64,000 bases of DNA from Anaerospora hongkongensis (GTDB lineage Bacteria > Bacillota > Negativicutes > Sporomusales > DSM-15969). Each line of letters starts with the position of its first letter. The first letter of the stretch is position 1. This document shows, in pieces, positions 44,171 to 52,426 of this stretch. The notes beneath the pieces were generated by a model, which was not told where the DNA came from, did not search any database, and saw only the letters and a program-made list of their open reading frames with translations. The stretch covers positions 62,001 through 126,000 of the forward strand of contig NZ_SLUI01000010.1 of assembly GCF_004339805.1 (NCBI RefSeq), read 5' to 3'. A program made the translations under genes and the position numbers.

Positions 44171-44973
44171 TGAAAGAGCGTTTGGATGTGTTGCTTGTCA
44201 GCCGCGGGCTGGTTGCCAGCCGTGAGCGGGCAAAAGCCAGTATCATGGCCGGTCTGGTTTATGTGGATAGCCAAAAAGTTGATAAGGCCGGCACTCTTGT
44301 ACCGGTAACGGCAGATATTACTGTTCGCGGTGACAGTATTGGCTATGTCAGCCGCGGCGGATTAAAGTTAAAAAAAGCACTTGCCAGCTTTTCCCTTGAT
44401 TTGCAAGGAAAAGTTATGGCCGACATTGGTGCATCTACAGGTGGTTTTACTGACTGTGCTTTACAAAATGGCGCTAAACGCGTGTACGCAATTGATGTTG
44501 GTTATGGTCAGTTAGCCTGGTCCCTGCGGACGGATGACCGTGTCATTAATATGGAACGTACCAATATCCGCCATGTGACGGTAGAGTCTCTGGGGGAGGT
44601 TTTGGATTTTGTATCAATTGATGTCGCCTTTATTTCGTTAGCGAAAGTATTGCCGGTAGTGAAGAGTTTGCTCGCTCCAGGCGGTACAGTGGTTGCATTA
44701 ATTAAACCGCAGTTCGAAGCCGGCCGGGAAAAGGTAGGCAAGAAAGGCGTTGTAAAAGACCCGCTGGTACATAAAAGTGTGATTAAAAAAGTGTTAGATG
44801 AAGCACAAGAACTTGGGCTATATCCTGTTAATCTTACCTATTCTCCGGTAAAAGGGCCGGAAGGAAATATTGAATACCTGGTTTTATTAACAAATCAAGG
44901 AACAGAAGAAACGATAACACATACAAAAGTAGATGAAATCGTAGAAGAGTCACATTCCCAACTTATAGGATAG
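44170..44973 (+). CDS. tlyA: TlyA-family rRNA 2'-O-methyltransferase
   Basis: A 267-aa protein with an S4 RNA-binding domain (about residues 1-60, ERLDVLLVSRGLVASRERAK) and an FtsJ-type methyltransferase domain with the SAM motif VMADIGASTGGFTDCAL near residue 81. Mycobacterial TlyA methylates both rRNAs; related proteins were first called haemolysins. It is coupled to dxs by a one-base overlap, as in many Firmicutes. Confidence 0.94.
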   Translation: MKERLDVLLVSRGLVASRERAKASIMAGLVYVDSQKVDKAGTLVPVTADITVRGDSIGYVSRGGLKLKKALASFSLDLQGKVMADIGASTGGFTDCALQNGAKRVYAIDVGYGQLAWSLRTDDRVINMERTNIRHVTVESLGEVLDFVSIDVAFISLAKVLPVVKSLLAPGGTVVALIKPQFEAGREKVGKKGVVKDPLVHKSVIKKVLDEAQELGLYPVNLTYSPVKGPEGNIEYLVLLTNQGTEETITHTKVDEIVEESHSQLIG

Positions 44974-44985
44974 GGGAGAACTGCT

Positions 44986-45843
44986 GTGCAAATAATCGGT
45001 ATTTATCCTAACCCGAAGAAGGCAGCTGTTAGTACCATTTTGAAGCATGTTATAGAGCATTGTGCGAAATACGCCATAAAAGTACTAATACCGGAAGAAG
45101 AGGCTATCGAACTTCATTACCCTGAGTTAGCCTGCAGCCGGAAAGAGATGCCTCATAAAATTTCGTTAGCACTTACCTTAGGCGGTGACGGCACGTTATT
45201 AAACGTTGCAAAAGAAGTTGCTTCTGCTGAAATACCGGTTTGCGGTATTAACCTTGGACAGCTTGGCTTTTTGACGCATATTGAGGTATCTAAGATTCAA
45301 GCCGGTTTGGACCAGTTATTTACCGGAGACTATCGAATTGAAGAACGGCTTATGCTCGAAACGGTAATAACCCGTGATCAGGAAGCGATAGCATTACCGC
45401 CTGCTCTTAATGACGTCGTTGTGGCAAAAGGTGGTTTTTCCCGACTTATTCGCTTAAATTTATTTATTGATGAACAGTTTACGGAAACGTATCCTGCCGA
45501 TGGCTTAATTGTCGCTACTTCGACAGGATCAACCGGCTATTCTTTATCTGCCGGCGGCCCTATTATTAGTCCTAATCTAAAAGTTACTGTTATAACACCG
45601 ATTTGTCCTCATTCTCTTAATGCACGCTCACTTATCATTTCTGAAGAAGAAATAGTAAAAATCAGCTTTCAGGCAGCAACTCATGATGACGTGGCACTGA
45701 CTGTTGACGGGCAGAAGGTCTATAGCTTAATGGCTGATGATAGTATTTTAGTGCGTCGCTCGCCGCTCAGGGCACGGCTGGTACGTTTTTTGGATAATGG
45801 CTTTTACGAGACTCTTCACAGCAAACTGCGGCGAGATGATTGA
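44986..45843 (+). CDS. nadK: NAD kinase
   Basis: Phosphorylates NAD to NADP; 285 aa. The GGDGTLLN motif is near residue 66, NLGQLGFLT near 89, and TSTGSTGYSLSAGGPI near 182, all diagnostic of NadK. GTG start at 44986 with AGGGGAG about seven bases upstream. Its end overlaps the next gene's possible TTG start. Confidence 0.97.
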   Translation: MQIIGIYPNPKKAAVSTILKHVIEHCAKYAIKVLIPEEEAIELHYPELACSRKEMPHKISLALTLGGDGTLLNVAKEVASAEIPVCGINLGQLGFLTHIEVSKIQAGLDQLFTGDYRIEERLMLETVITRDQEAIALPPALNDVVVAKGGFSRLIRLNLFIDEQFTETYPADGLIVATSTGSTGYSLSAGGPIISPNLKVTVITPICPHSLNARSLIISEEEIVKISFQAATHDDVALTVDGQKVYSLMADDSILVRRSPLRARLVRFLDNGFYETLHSKLRRDD

Positions 45844-45845
45844 AT

Positions 45846-46445
45846 ATGAGTTTTGCAGGAGCACTTAATATGGCGCACCAAGCTGTTTTGATGCGCTTAA
45901 CTCAGGCAAAGTGTATTGTGGATGCAACTGCCGGCAATGGCAGGGATACGCTTTTTTTAGCGCAGCATTCCCGCGAGGATGCACGTATTTGGGCCTTCGA
46001 TATACAGGAACAGGCAATTAACAATACCAGGCGATTGCTGCTCGACAATCGCTGCCTTACCAAAGTAGAATGTATTTTAGACAGCCACTGTACTATCGAT
46101 CAATATGTTAAGGAAAAGGTTGATATTGTAACGTTTAATCTTGGTTATCTTCCTGGCGCTGATCATGCGGTCACAACGCGTGGACAAACCACTATTGAGG
46201 CAATCAACAAAAGTATTCAACTATTGAATAAAAATGGTATTATTACAATAGTAGCTTATCCGGGACATACACCAGGCAAAGAAGAAAATAATCAGGTTTT
46301 TAAACATGTAAGCAGCTTGCCGCAATCGGAATTTCATGTAGGCTGCTGGCAAATGCTCAATCAAGTAAACGAACCGCCTGTTTTATACGTAGTGGAAAAA
46401 AAGAGGGGTGAAGTGCGTGAAGGCTTTGCGTCACGCGAAGATTAA
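45846..46445 (+). CDS. mnmM: MnmM/YtqB-type tRNA methyltransferase
   Basis: A 199-aa class I SAM methyltransferase of the YtqB family (old name rRNA methylase, PF06962). The SAM motif is CIVDATAGNGRDTLFLA near residue 23, and FNLGYLPGADHAVTT near 101 is the family signature. Characterised members (MnmM) methylate nm5U34 to mnm5U34 in tRNA. ATG 45846 is preferred; a TTG at 45840 overlaps the nadK stop. No clear ribosome site, so translational coupling to nadK is likely. It overlaps argR by 29 bases. Confidence 0.85.
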   Translation: MSFAGALNMAHQAVLMRLTQAKCIVDATAGNGRDTLFLAQHSREDARIWAFDIQEQAINNTRRLLLDNRCLTKVECILDSHCTIDQYVKEKVDIVTFNLGYLPGADHAVTTRGQTTIEAINKSIQLLNKNGIITIVAYPGHTPGKEENNQVFKHVSSLPQSEFHVGCWQMLNQVNEPPVLYVVEKKRGEVREGFASRED

Positions 46446-46869
46446 AGAGTTAGTAGAAAATCATGTTGTAGAAACGCAGGAAGAATTAGCTGAGGCACTT
46501 CGGAAAGACGGGATAGAAGTCACACAGGCCACCGTTTCCCGTGATATTAAAGAATTGATGTTGATTAAAGTCCCGACAGGAGAAGGCCGTTATCGTTATG
46601 CTGCACCGCCTGAACAAAATCTCATTTTTTCCCAGTCACGCATGGAACGAATATTTCAAGACTCAATCGTAGGCATGGACTATAGTCAAAATATTGTTGT
46701 TCTCCGTACGCTGCCTGGTGCAGCCAATGCCGTGGCCTCAACGATTGACCATGTTCGCTGGCCGGAAATTATGGGAACGGTCGCAGGTGACGACACAATT
46801 TTTATTGTTGTAAAGCCGCCAGAGGCAGCTCCTCAAGTACTGGCTAAATTTCACCGGTTATTGCAATAG
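46417..46869 (+). CDS. argR: Arginine repressor ArgR/AhrC
   Basis: A 150-aa hexameric arginine-responsive regulator. N-terminal winged helix with VTQATVSRDIKEL near residue 36; C-terminal arginine-binding domain with PGAANAVASTIDH near 99 and the GTVAGDDTIFI block near 123. GTG 46417 is chosen because GAGGGG is nine bases upstream; the GTG at 46408 follows that site directly. The argR-recN pairing is standard in Firmicutes. Confidence 0.95.
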   Translation: MKALRHAKIKELVENHVVETQEELAEALRKDGIEVTQATVSRDIKELMLIKVPTGEGRYRYAAPPEQNLIFSQSRMERIFQDSIVGMDYSQNIVVLRTLPGAANAVASTIDHVRWPEIMGTVAGDDTIFIVVKPPEAAPQVLAKFHRLLQ

Positions 46870-46895
46870 TTTGGCTATCTTAAAGGAGAATTTGT

Positions 46896-48608
46896 ATGCT
46901 AAAGTCATTACAAGTTGTCAACTTTGCTTTAATTGAGCAGGTAGAAATCGAATTTGTTACCGGACTCAACATTTTGACAGGTGAAACAGGCGCGGGAAAA
47001 TCAATTTTGATTGATGCGATTAGTGTTGTTCTCGGCGGGAGAGCATCAGTTGATGCAATTCGTACGGGCTGCGACTTTTTTCGTGTTGAAGTCGTTTTTG
47101 AAATCGCTGCCAACGCTGCCGTCAAAGCCCTGATGGAAAAACAAAGTATTATTTTTGAGGAAGATACTCTTATTATCAGCCGCCGCGTAAGCCGAAACGG
47201 AAAAAATACAATTGTGATGAATGGCTGCCAGACTCCGCTTGCAGTTTTGCGGCAGTTTGGCGAGCTGCTTGTCGATATGCATGGCCAGCATGAAAACCAG
47301 GCGCTGCTTCGTCCGGGGGCTCATATGGCATTACTGGATGCGTTTGACGAACGAATTAGTGATCAGCTTGGCCGCTATCGGCAGGTCTATAAGCAGTGGC
47401 TTCGTATAACAGATGAGCTGGCCCAGTTGAGTGAACGATCACGCGAGCGGGAACAGCGTATCGATATGCTTACCTGGCAAACCCAGGAAATTGCTGCAGC
47501 TGCTCTTAAAGTTGGTGAAGAAGAGGAGCTGGAGGCACAGGTCACGGTTTTGGGGAATGCTGAAAAAATTGCCAAATCGGCTCAACATGCTCATGCACTA
47601 TTAAATACAGGCAGTAAAGGAAGTTCCGGCATTATTGCAGCTTTGGTTGATGTAAAAAAAGAAATCGAGACTGTTGTCCGGTATGATCCCAAGTTAACAG
47701 CTTCGCTGACTATGATTCAGGAAGCCTTTTATCAACTGGATGAAGCGGCGATGGAAATAAGCAGTTATTGTGATAATTTTGAGTTTAATCCGCAGCGGCT
47801 TGCCAAACTGCAAGATCGTCTGGATATCATCTATAAGCTGAAGAAAAAATATGGTGCTTCTATTGAAGAGATCGTCAGCTATTACAAACAAGCACTGGAA
47901 GAATTGGCGCTAATTGATAATGCTGGTGAAAGAATTGCCGAACTTGAAAAAGACAGGATAACAAAGCACAAACAATTAGAGGCAGCAGCTGATGAACTGA
48001 ATCGGCTGCGATGTGAAGCAAGTAAACTATTATCAAAAGAAATCTGCGGCCATTTAGCGGATTTAGGAATTCCCAATGCCCGGCTGCTTTTTGAGATCAC
48101 CAGAACAAATGAGTATACGGGGACCGGTAATAATCAAGTGGTAATGCTGTTTTCCGCTAATTTAGGCGAAGAACTGAAGGCATTGCATAAAATCGCATCA
48201 GGCGGCGAATTGTCGCGGGTTGCACTTGCTATTAAAACAGTATGCGCTAGTCGTGATGATATTGATGTCATGATTTTTGATGAAATTGATGCCGGTATTG
48301 GCGGACAAACTGCTCAGATGGTTGCTGAAAAAGTAGCTATGGCAGCTTGTAATAAGCAGGTACTGTGCATAACTCATTTACCACAGATGGCCTGTATGGC
48401 CGACGGTCATTTTTATATTACGAAGGTGACCGAGGGGGATCGGACGTATACAACGGTTCATCAGCTGTCCGCTGATGAACAAATTATGGAAATCACTCGT
48501 ATGATCGCAGGTAAAAGCATCACGCCAATTGCATTGGAAAACACCGCCCAATTGGTCGCTGCAGCTAAAATAAAAAAAGAAATATGGAAAAATAAAGCGC
48601 AAGCGTGA
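46896..48608 (+). CDS. recN: DNA repair protein RecN
   Basis: SMC-like ATPase for double-strand break repair, 570 aa. Walker A is GETGAGKSILIDAI near residue 29; two coiled-coil arms (about 150-380) follow; the ABC signature ASGGELSRVALA near 432 and Walker B MIFDEIDAGIGG near 461 close the ATPase. AAAGGAGAA lies before ATG 46896. The stop codon sits inside the terminator stem. Confidence 0.97.
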   Translation: MLKSLQVVNFALIEQVEIEFVTGLNILTGETGAGKSILIDAISVVLGGRASVDAIRTGCDFFRVEVVFEIAANAAVKALMEKQSIIFEEDTLIISRRVSRNGKNTIVMNGCQTPLAVLRQFGELLVDMHGQHENQALLRPGAHMALLDAFDERISDQLGRYRQVYKQWLRITDELAQLSERSREREQRIDMLTWQTQEIAAAALKVGEEEELEAQVTVLGNAEKIAKSAQHAHALLNTGSKGSSGIIAALVDVKKEIETVVRYDPKLTASLTMIQEAFYQLDEAAMEISSYCDNFEFNPQRLAKLQDRLDIIYKLKKKYGASIEEIVSYYKQALEELALIDNAGERIAELEKDRITKHKQLEAAADELNRLRCEASKLLSKEICGHLADLGIPNARLLFEITRTNEYTGTGNNQVVMLFSANLGEELKALHKIASGGELSRVALAIKTVCASRDDIDVMIFDEIDAGIGGQTAQMVAEKVAMAACNKQVLCITHLPQMACMADGHFYITKVTEGDRTYTTVHQLSADEQIMEITRMIAGKSITPIALENTAQLVAAAKIKKEIWKNKAQA

Positions 48609-48622
48609 GCTTGCGCTTTATT
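48592..48622 (+). terminator. Rho-independent terminator overlapping the recN stop
   Basis: AAAGCGCAAGC and GCTTGCGCTTT form a perfect eleven-pair stem with a GTGA loop, followed by ATTT. The TGA stop of recN is in the loop. It ends the long nusB/xseA-to-recN transcript; the downstream 170 bases before spoIVB hold no clear promoter. Confidence 0.85.
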
Positions 48623-48779
48623 TACGTGTAAAATCAACGTTAGCAGCCATATTTGACAATCTATGCTAATAACTCCGGAATAATCCGCTTTTTTTTCGGG
48701 AATCTTTAATTTACGATCAAAAAAAACAACAGCAAGTCAAAGGATTAAATTAGTAACCAAAGGGAGTGATGGCACAAAT

Positions 48780-50135
48780 ATGAAAGGCATTTGCCGGCGA
48801 TCAATAGTAGGCCTGTTCATTGCAACACTCATTGTTGCCTTTGCTTTTTCTCCACAATTCCGTCATATTTACGGCCTTCCTCCGCACATGCGCGTTATTG
48901 AGGGCGAAACGGCCTTGTTTACGGTCAATTTCCCCTTAACAGTCACCGTAGACGACGGTAAAAATGAAGCCGTTCGTCTGCAATCACCGTTATCCGCTTT
49001 TTCGCTTTCCCGTCCTGTCTCTTTAGAATCAGTCAACCGTGGCAAAGCAACTGTGGATTTTAAATTATTGGGTTTGATTCCCGTACGCACAGTGGAAGTA
49101 GATGTGCTGCCATCGCTTAAAATTGTTCCTGGCGGTCATTCAATTGGAGTAGTGCTGCATTCTCAAGGCGTTATAGTGGTAGGTATATCGCCGGTATTAA
49201 GTACCAATGATCAATACGTCACGCCTGCTAAAGACGGTGGAATTGTCGTAGGAGATGTGATGCTCAGCATTAACGGCAATCCTGTGCAAAGTGATGCGCA
49301 AGTGGCTGAGCTTATTGACGAGAGCGGCAGGAACAAACAGCCTATTGATGTATTAATTAAACGTGGCGATAATCGCCTGCATGTCAGCTTAACACCTGTT
49401 TTATGCAAGGATACCAAAAGATACCGGATAGGATTATACGTTCGCGACAGTGCGGCCGGCGTTGGTACATTAACCTTTTTTGAACCCCAGTCGCAAAATT
49501 ATGGTGCATTAGGACATGTAATCACTGACAGCGATACTAACCAGCCGATTGACTGTAATCAGGGAAAAATCGTTTTAGCAACCGTCTCAGGAATTCAGCA
49601 TGGCAAAAGAGGACAGCCTGGTGAAAAAATTGGTGTTTTCATTGAAGAAAGCCAGTTGTTGGGAGATATTAAAAAAAATACCCCGTTTGGTATTTATGGA
49701 AACTTGAATACACCGATCGAAAATAACTTGTATCCTGAAGCTTTGCCTGTTGCGTCTATGAGTCAGATCCAAACAGGTGAGGCGGAAATACTGACTGTTG
49801 TTGATGGTCAAACCATCGAGAAGTTTTCAATTGAAATACAAAAAGTTAACTATCAAGAAGCCCCCGAAGGCAAAGGCCTGGTTATTAAAGTTACCGACCC
49901 GCGGCTATTGGATAAAACAGGCGGAATCGTTCAAGGGATGAGCGGAAGTCCTATTATTCAAAATGGCAGAGTGATCGGCGCAGTTACTCATGTTTTTGTT
50001 CATGATCCAACTCGCGGCTATGGCACGTTCATTGATTGGATGCTAATGGAAAGTGGGCTCATTCCTCCCAAAAATAAGCAAACCGCTTATAAATTATTCA
50101 GCTATCAAAAACAAGCAGAACTGTTGATTTCTTAA
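48780..50135 (+). CDS. spoIVB: SpoIVB serine peptidase (sigma-K checkpoint)
   Basis: Peptidase family S55, 451 aa. Made in the forespore, it is secreted into the space between the membranes and cleaves SpoIVFA to trigger sigma-K processing. An N-terminal membrane segment (about 9-27), a PDZ domain (about 120-205) and the S55 domain follow in order. The catalytic histidine is in GALGHVITD near residue 248, and the serine in GMSGSPI near 389. ATG 48780 is the only fitting start; AAAGGGAG is 12-13 bases away, a little far. It is followed by spo0A as in Bacillus. Confidence 0.96.
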   Translation: MKGICRRSIVGLFIATLIVAFAFSPQFRHIYGLPPHMRVIEGETALFTVNFPLTVTVDDGKNEAVRLQSPLSAFSLSRPVSLESVNRGKATVDFKLLGLIPVRTVEVDVLPSLKIVPGGHSIGVVLHSQGVIVVGISPVLSTNDQYVTPAKDGGIVVGDVMLSINGNPVQSDAQVAELIDESGRNKQPIDVLIKRGDNRLHVSLTPVLCKDTKRYRIGLYVRDSAAGVGTLTFFEPQSQNYGALGHVITDSDTNQPIDCNQGKIVLATVSGIQHGKRGQPGEKIGVFIEESQLLGDIKKNTPFGIYGNLNTPIENNLYPEALPVASMSQIQTGEAEILTVVDGQTIEKFSIEIQKVNYQEAPEGKGLVIKVTDPRLLDKTGGIVQGMSGSPIIQNGRVIGAVTHVFVHDPTRGYGTFIDWMLMESGLIPPKNKQTAYKLFSYQKQAELLIS

Positions 50136-50143
50136 AAAACAGG

Positions 50144-50196
50144 AAAGATCATTACGACCGCGCTCTGCATTGAGTGGGAATAATGGTCTTTTTTGC
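50144..50196 (+). terminator. Rho-independent terminator after spoIVB
   Basis: AAAGATCATTA and TAATGGTCTTT pair over eleven positions with one G-U, around a loop of about 25 bases, followed by TTTT. The large loop makes it less ideal. Confidence 0.65.
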
Positions 50197-50276
50197 CGTT
50201 AAACGTACTATTTCTCACAGCAAAGTGAAATATAGTATACAATGTGAAGAAATTTGGATTTTTTTCCAGTAAAGGA

Positions 50277-50303
50277 AGGAATTGACGTAACTTTGTCGAA
50301 TTT
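50277..50303 (+). promoter_or_regulatory. Candidate SigH promoter with overlapping Spo0A box before spo0A
   Basis: AGGAATT (50277-50283) and GTCGAATTT (50295-50303) fit the SigH consensus (RNAGGAWWW and RNNGAATWW) without a mismatch. A perfect Spo0A box TGTCGAA (50294-50300) overlaps the -10. B. subtilis spo0A has a SigH promoter and 0A boxes, so the reading agrees with known regulation. The start would be about 30 bases before the spo0A GTG. Confidence 0.7.
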
Positions 50304-50337
50304 GAAAATTGTAAAACGATGCAGGGAGGATGTTCAA

Positions 50338-51111
50338 GTGCTCAAAGAACGAATCAAAGTGGCGTTTGCGGATGATAATAAAGAATTCTCCGAAATCATG
50401 AACGAATATCTCAGCCAGCAGCCTGATATTGAAGTCGTAGGGGTTGCTTATAATGGCGAACAAATCATATCGATCATCGAGGAAAAGAAGCCGGACGTCA
50501 TTATTCTGGATATAATTATGCCCCATTTGGATGGCATTGGTGTATTAGAACGGATTAATACTGCCGGTGGCAAACGGCCTAAGATTATTATGTTGACTGC
50601 CTTTGGTCAGGAAACAATTACGCAGCGTGTTGTTGAATTAGGTGCTGATTATTATGTGCTAAAACCATTTAATATGGAAGTTTTAGTTAGCCGAATCAGG
50701 CAGCTTGCCGGGATGATAACCGCACAGCGTCCGCAGGTTACGGCGCAGGCGATCAAAGCAAAGTCGGTTGATGTAGAAGTTACCAATATCATCCGAGAAA
50801 TAGGGATACCAGCACATATTAAAGGCTATCAATATTTGCGTGATGCTATTATGATGATTATATCAGAAGTCGAGCTGCTTGGGGCAGTTACAAAAGTTTT
50901 ATATCCTATGATAGCCGAAAAATATTCCACTACTCCGAGCCGGGTTGAAAGAGCAATTCGTCATGCGATCGAAGTTGCCTGGAACAGAGGGAATATTGAT
51001 ATGATTAACCGCCTATTCGGCTACACCGTAAAACTCGAAAAAGGCAAACCGACAAATTCGGAATTCATGGCAATGATTGCCGACCGTTTGCGCATGGAAA
51101 TGCGGGCGTAA
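50338..51111 (+). CDS. spo0A: Sporulation master regulator Spo0A
   Basis: A 257-aa response regulator. Receiver domain (about 1-125) with acid pocket FADDN near residue 10, phosphorylated aspartate 58 in IILDIIMPH, and YVLKPF with the conserved lysine. The C-terminal DNA-binding domain (about 150-257) is specific to Spo0[13 protein letters not shown] then [19 protein letters not shown], the recognition helix. GTG 50338 follows AGGGAGGA by seven bases; the longer frame from 50254 lacks a site and would run through the promoter. Confidence 0.98.
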   Translation: MLKERIKVAFADDNKEFSEIMNEYLSQQPDIEVVGVAYNGEQIISIIEEKKPDVIILDIIMPHLDGIGVLERINTAGGKRPKIIMLTAFGQETITQRVVELGADYYVLKPFNMEVLVSRIRQLAGMITAQRPQVTAQAIKAKSVDVEVTNIIREIGIPAHIKGYQYLRDAIMMIISEVELLGAVTKVLYPMIAEKYSTTPSRVERAIRHAIEVAWNRGNIDMINRLFGYTVKLEKGKPTNSEFMAMIADRLRMEMRA

Positions 51112-51124
51112 CACTTAGCATTAA

Positions 51125-51155
51125 AGGCTGCCTGAAATAATAGGCGGCCTTATTT
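51125..51155 (+). terminator. Rho-independent terminator after spo0A
   Basis: AAGGCTGCCT and AGGCGGCCTT pair over ten positions with one G-U, around an eight-base loop, followed by ATTTTATT. The next 100 bases, to the riboswitch promoter, are AT-rich with nothing I can name. Confidence 0.8.
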
Positions 51156-51256
51156 TATTAAGAGAATTTGCTTTTTGGGAATCAGGGAATGCGGCAAGAG
51201 GAAACAGGAATTTTTTAGATGAACTGTAAAATACAAATAAAAAGTTCAAAACTTTG

Positions 51257-51284
51257 TTGACTTCCATGTAACCATTATTATACA
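51257..51284 (+). promoter_or_regulatory. Sigma-A promoter of the lysine-riboswitch operon
   Basis: TTGACT (51257-51262), 16 bases, TATACA (51279-51284). The transcript would start about 10-15 bases before the aptamer. Confidence 0.75.
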
Positions 51285-51302
51285 ATGAACGTAAAATAAA
51301 TA

Positions 51303-51500
51303 GACCTCATCCTGTACAGGGTTAAGGTAGAGGTGCGGTCAACAGGAGTACTTTCAGGAAGAGTGGTGTCGATGAACTGGAAGAAAAGGGTTGATTGCCG
51401 AAGTGTGAAATGATGCCGGTCTTTCACACTGGTTTTACATCGAATAGGTGCTAAAACTGTCACTGAAGGTTGTTCTTTGGTGGAGCGCTATCTCACTAGG
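51303..51500 (+). promoter_or_regulatory. Lysine riboswitch (L-box)
   Basis: The conserved L-box elements are present in order: GGTAGAGGTGCG (51327), AGGAGTA (51344), TGCCGAAGT (51396), GCCGGT...CTGG around a hairpin built from GTGTGAAA/TTTCACAC, and AACTGTCACTG (51456), closed by CTATCTCACT. This matches the lysC leader of B. subtilis element by element. Lysine binding favours the downstream terminator, lowering expression of dapB-asd-lysC-dapA. It explains most of the 490-base gap after spo0A. Confidence 0.95.
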
Positions 51501-51548
51501 ATAAAGGGAAATCACTGTATTTTTCTATGTCCTTTATTTCTGCCTATA

Positions 51549-51595
51549 TAAGGTAGTCGGTGAGATTAGCTCTACCGACTGCCTTATTTTAATTT
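51549..51595 (+). terminator. Riboswitch-controlled terminator before dapB
   Basis: AAGGTAGTCGGT (51551) and ACCGACTGCCTT form twelve pairs with one G-U, around a short loop, followed by ATTTTAATTTT. It lies 50 bases after the L-box and 15 bases before dapB. An alternative hairpin (ATAAAGG/CCTTTAT, from 51500) between aptamer and terminator may belong to the switch. Confidence 0.9.
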
Positions 51596-51610
51596 TCGGA
51601 GGTGGCTTTT

Positions 51611-52405
51611 GTGATTCGCGTATTGGTTTGTGGAGCTTATGGAAAAATGGGTAGAGAGGTTTTAAAGGCAGTACATACAGATGATCAGTTGCAGCTTGTT
51701 GGGGCTGTTGATGTAAAATCTGACTTAACCGATGCTGGTGACTTGATTGGTATTGGAAAAATTGGCGTAATTATCGGTAACGATTTGCAAACAATAATTA
51801 ATGAAACAAAACCACAAGTCATGGTTGATTTTACTAGGCCGGAATCAGTACTGAACAATATCCGGATTGCTTTGAACAGCGGAGTATGTCCCGTAGTTGG
51901 TACTACTGGCCTGTCAGAAGAAAATCTAACGGAAATCCGTGAATTATGTACAAAAAACGGAGTCAATGCACTTATTTCACCAAACTTTTCAGTTGGTGCT
52001 ATTTTAATGATGAAATTATCGCAAGACGCCGCTAAATATTTTCCCCATGTTGAAATAATTGAACTGCATCATGATCAAAAGCTGGATGCTCCATCGGGCA
52101 CTGCCTTGCGCACAGCCGAGCTTATTGCTCAGAAGCGGGGAGTTCTTCAGCAGGGTCATCCTGATGAAGAAGAAAAGTTAGCTGGAGCCAGAGGGGCAAA
52201 TCTTGCTGGAATCCACCTGCACAGCGTACGCCTGCCAGGTTATGTAGCCCATCAGGAAGTAATATTTGGCGGCCTGGGACAGACACTTGTCATACGTCAT
52301 GATTCAATTTCCCGTGAGTCCTTTATGCCGGGCGTTGTACTAGCCTGTAAAAAAGTGCTGACAATAAGCGGCCTGGTGTGTGGTTTGGAACATGTAATGG
52401 ATTAA
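51611..52405 (+). CDS. dapB: 4-hydroxy-tetrahydrodipicolinate reductase
   Basis: NAD(P)H reductase of lysine/diaminopimelate synthesis, 264 aa. The nucleotide motif is CGAYGKMGREV near residue 7; the substrate/catalytic block is ELHHDQKLDAPSGTALRTAE near residue 150. GTG 51611 is preferred because the GGAGGTGG site lies six bases upstream; the GTG at 51602 is within it. First gene under the lysine riboswitch. Confidence 0.96.
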   Translation: MIRVLVCGAYGKMGREVLKAVHTDDQLQLVGAVDVKSDLTDAGDLIGIGKIGVIIGNDLQTIINETKPQVMVDFTRPESVLNNIRIALNSGVCPVVGTTGLSEENLTEIRELCTKNGVNALISPNFSVGAILMMKLSQDAAKYFPHVEIIELHHDQKLDAPSGTALRTAELIAQKRGVLQQGHPDEEEKLAGARGANLAGIHLHSVRLPGYVAHQEVIFGGLGQTLVIRHDSISRESFMPGVVLACKKVLTISGLVCGLEHVMD

Positions 52406-52426
52406 ATGCTGAATGGAGTGGTAATG

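Noticed and set aside
48650..48720. A forespore sigma-F/sigma-G promoter before spoIVB
   Set aside because: TATGCTA and other pieces come near the -10 consensus, but no matching -35 at the right distance was found.
48769..48783. A four-codon reading frame (ATG to TGA) overlapping the spoIVB start
   Set aside because: It has better ribosome-site spacing than spoIVB itself, but so short a frame is most likely chance.
50254..50337. Longer spo0A starting at 50254
   Set aside because: It would include the promoter and ribosome site; GTG 50338 matches the Spo0A start.
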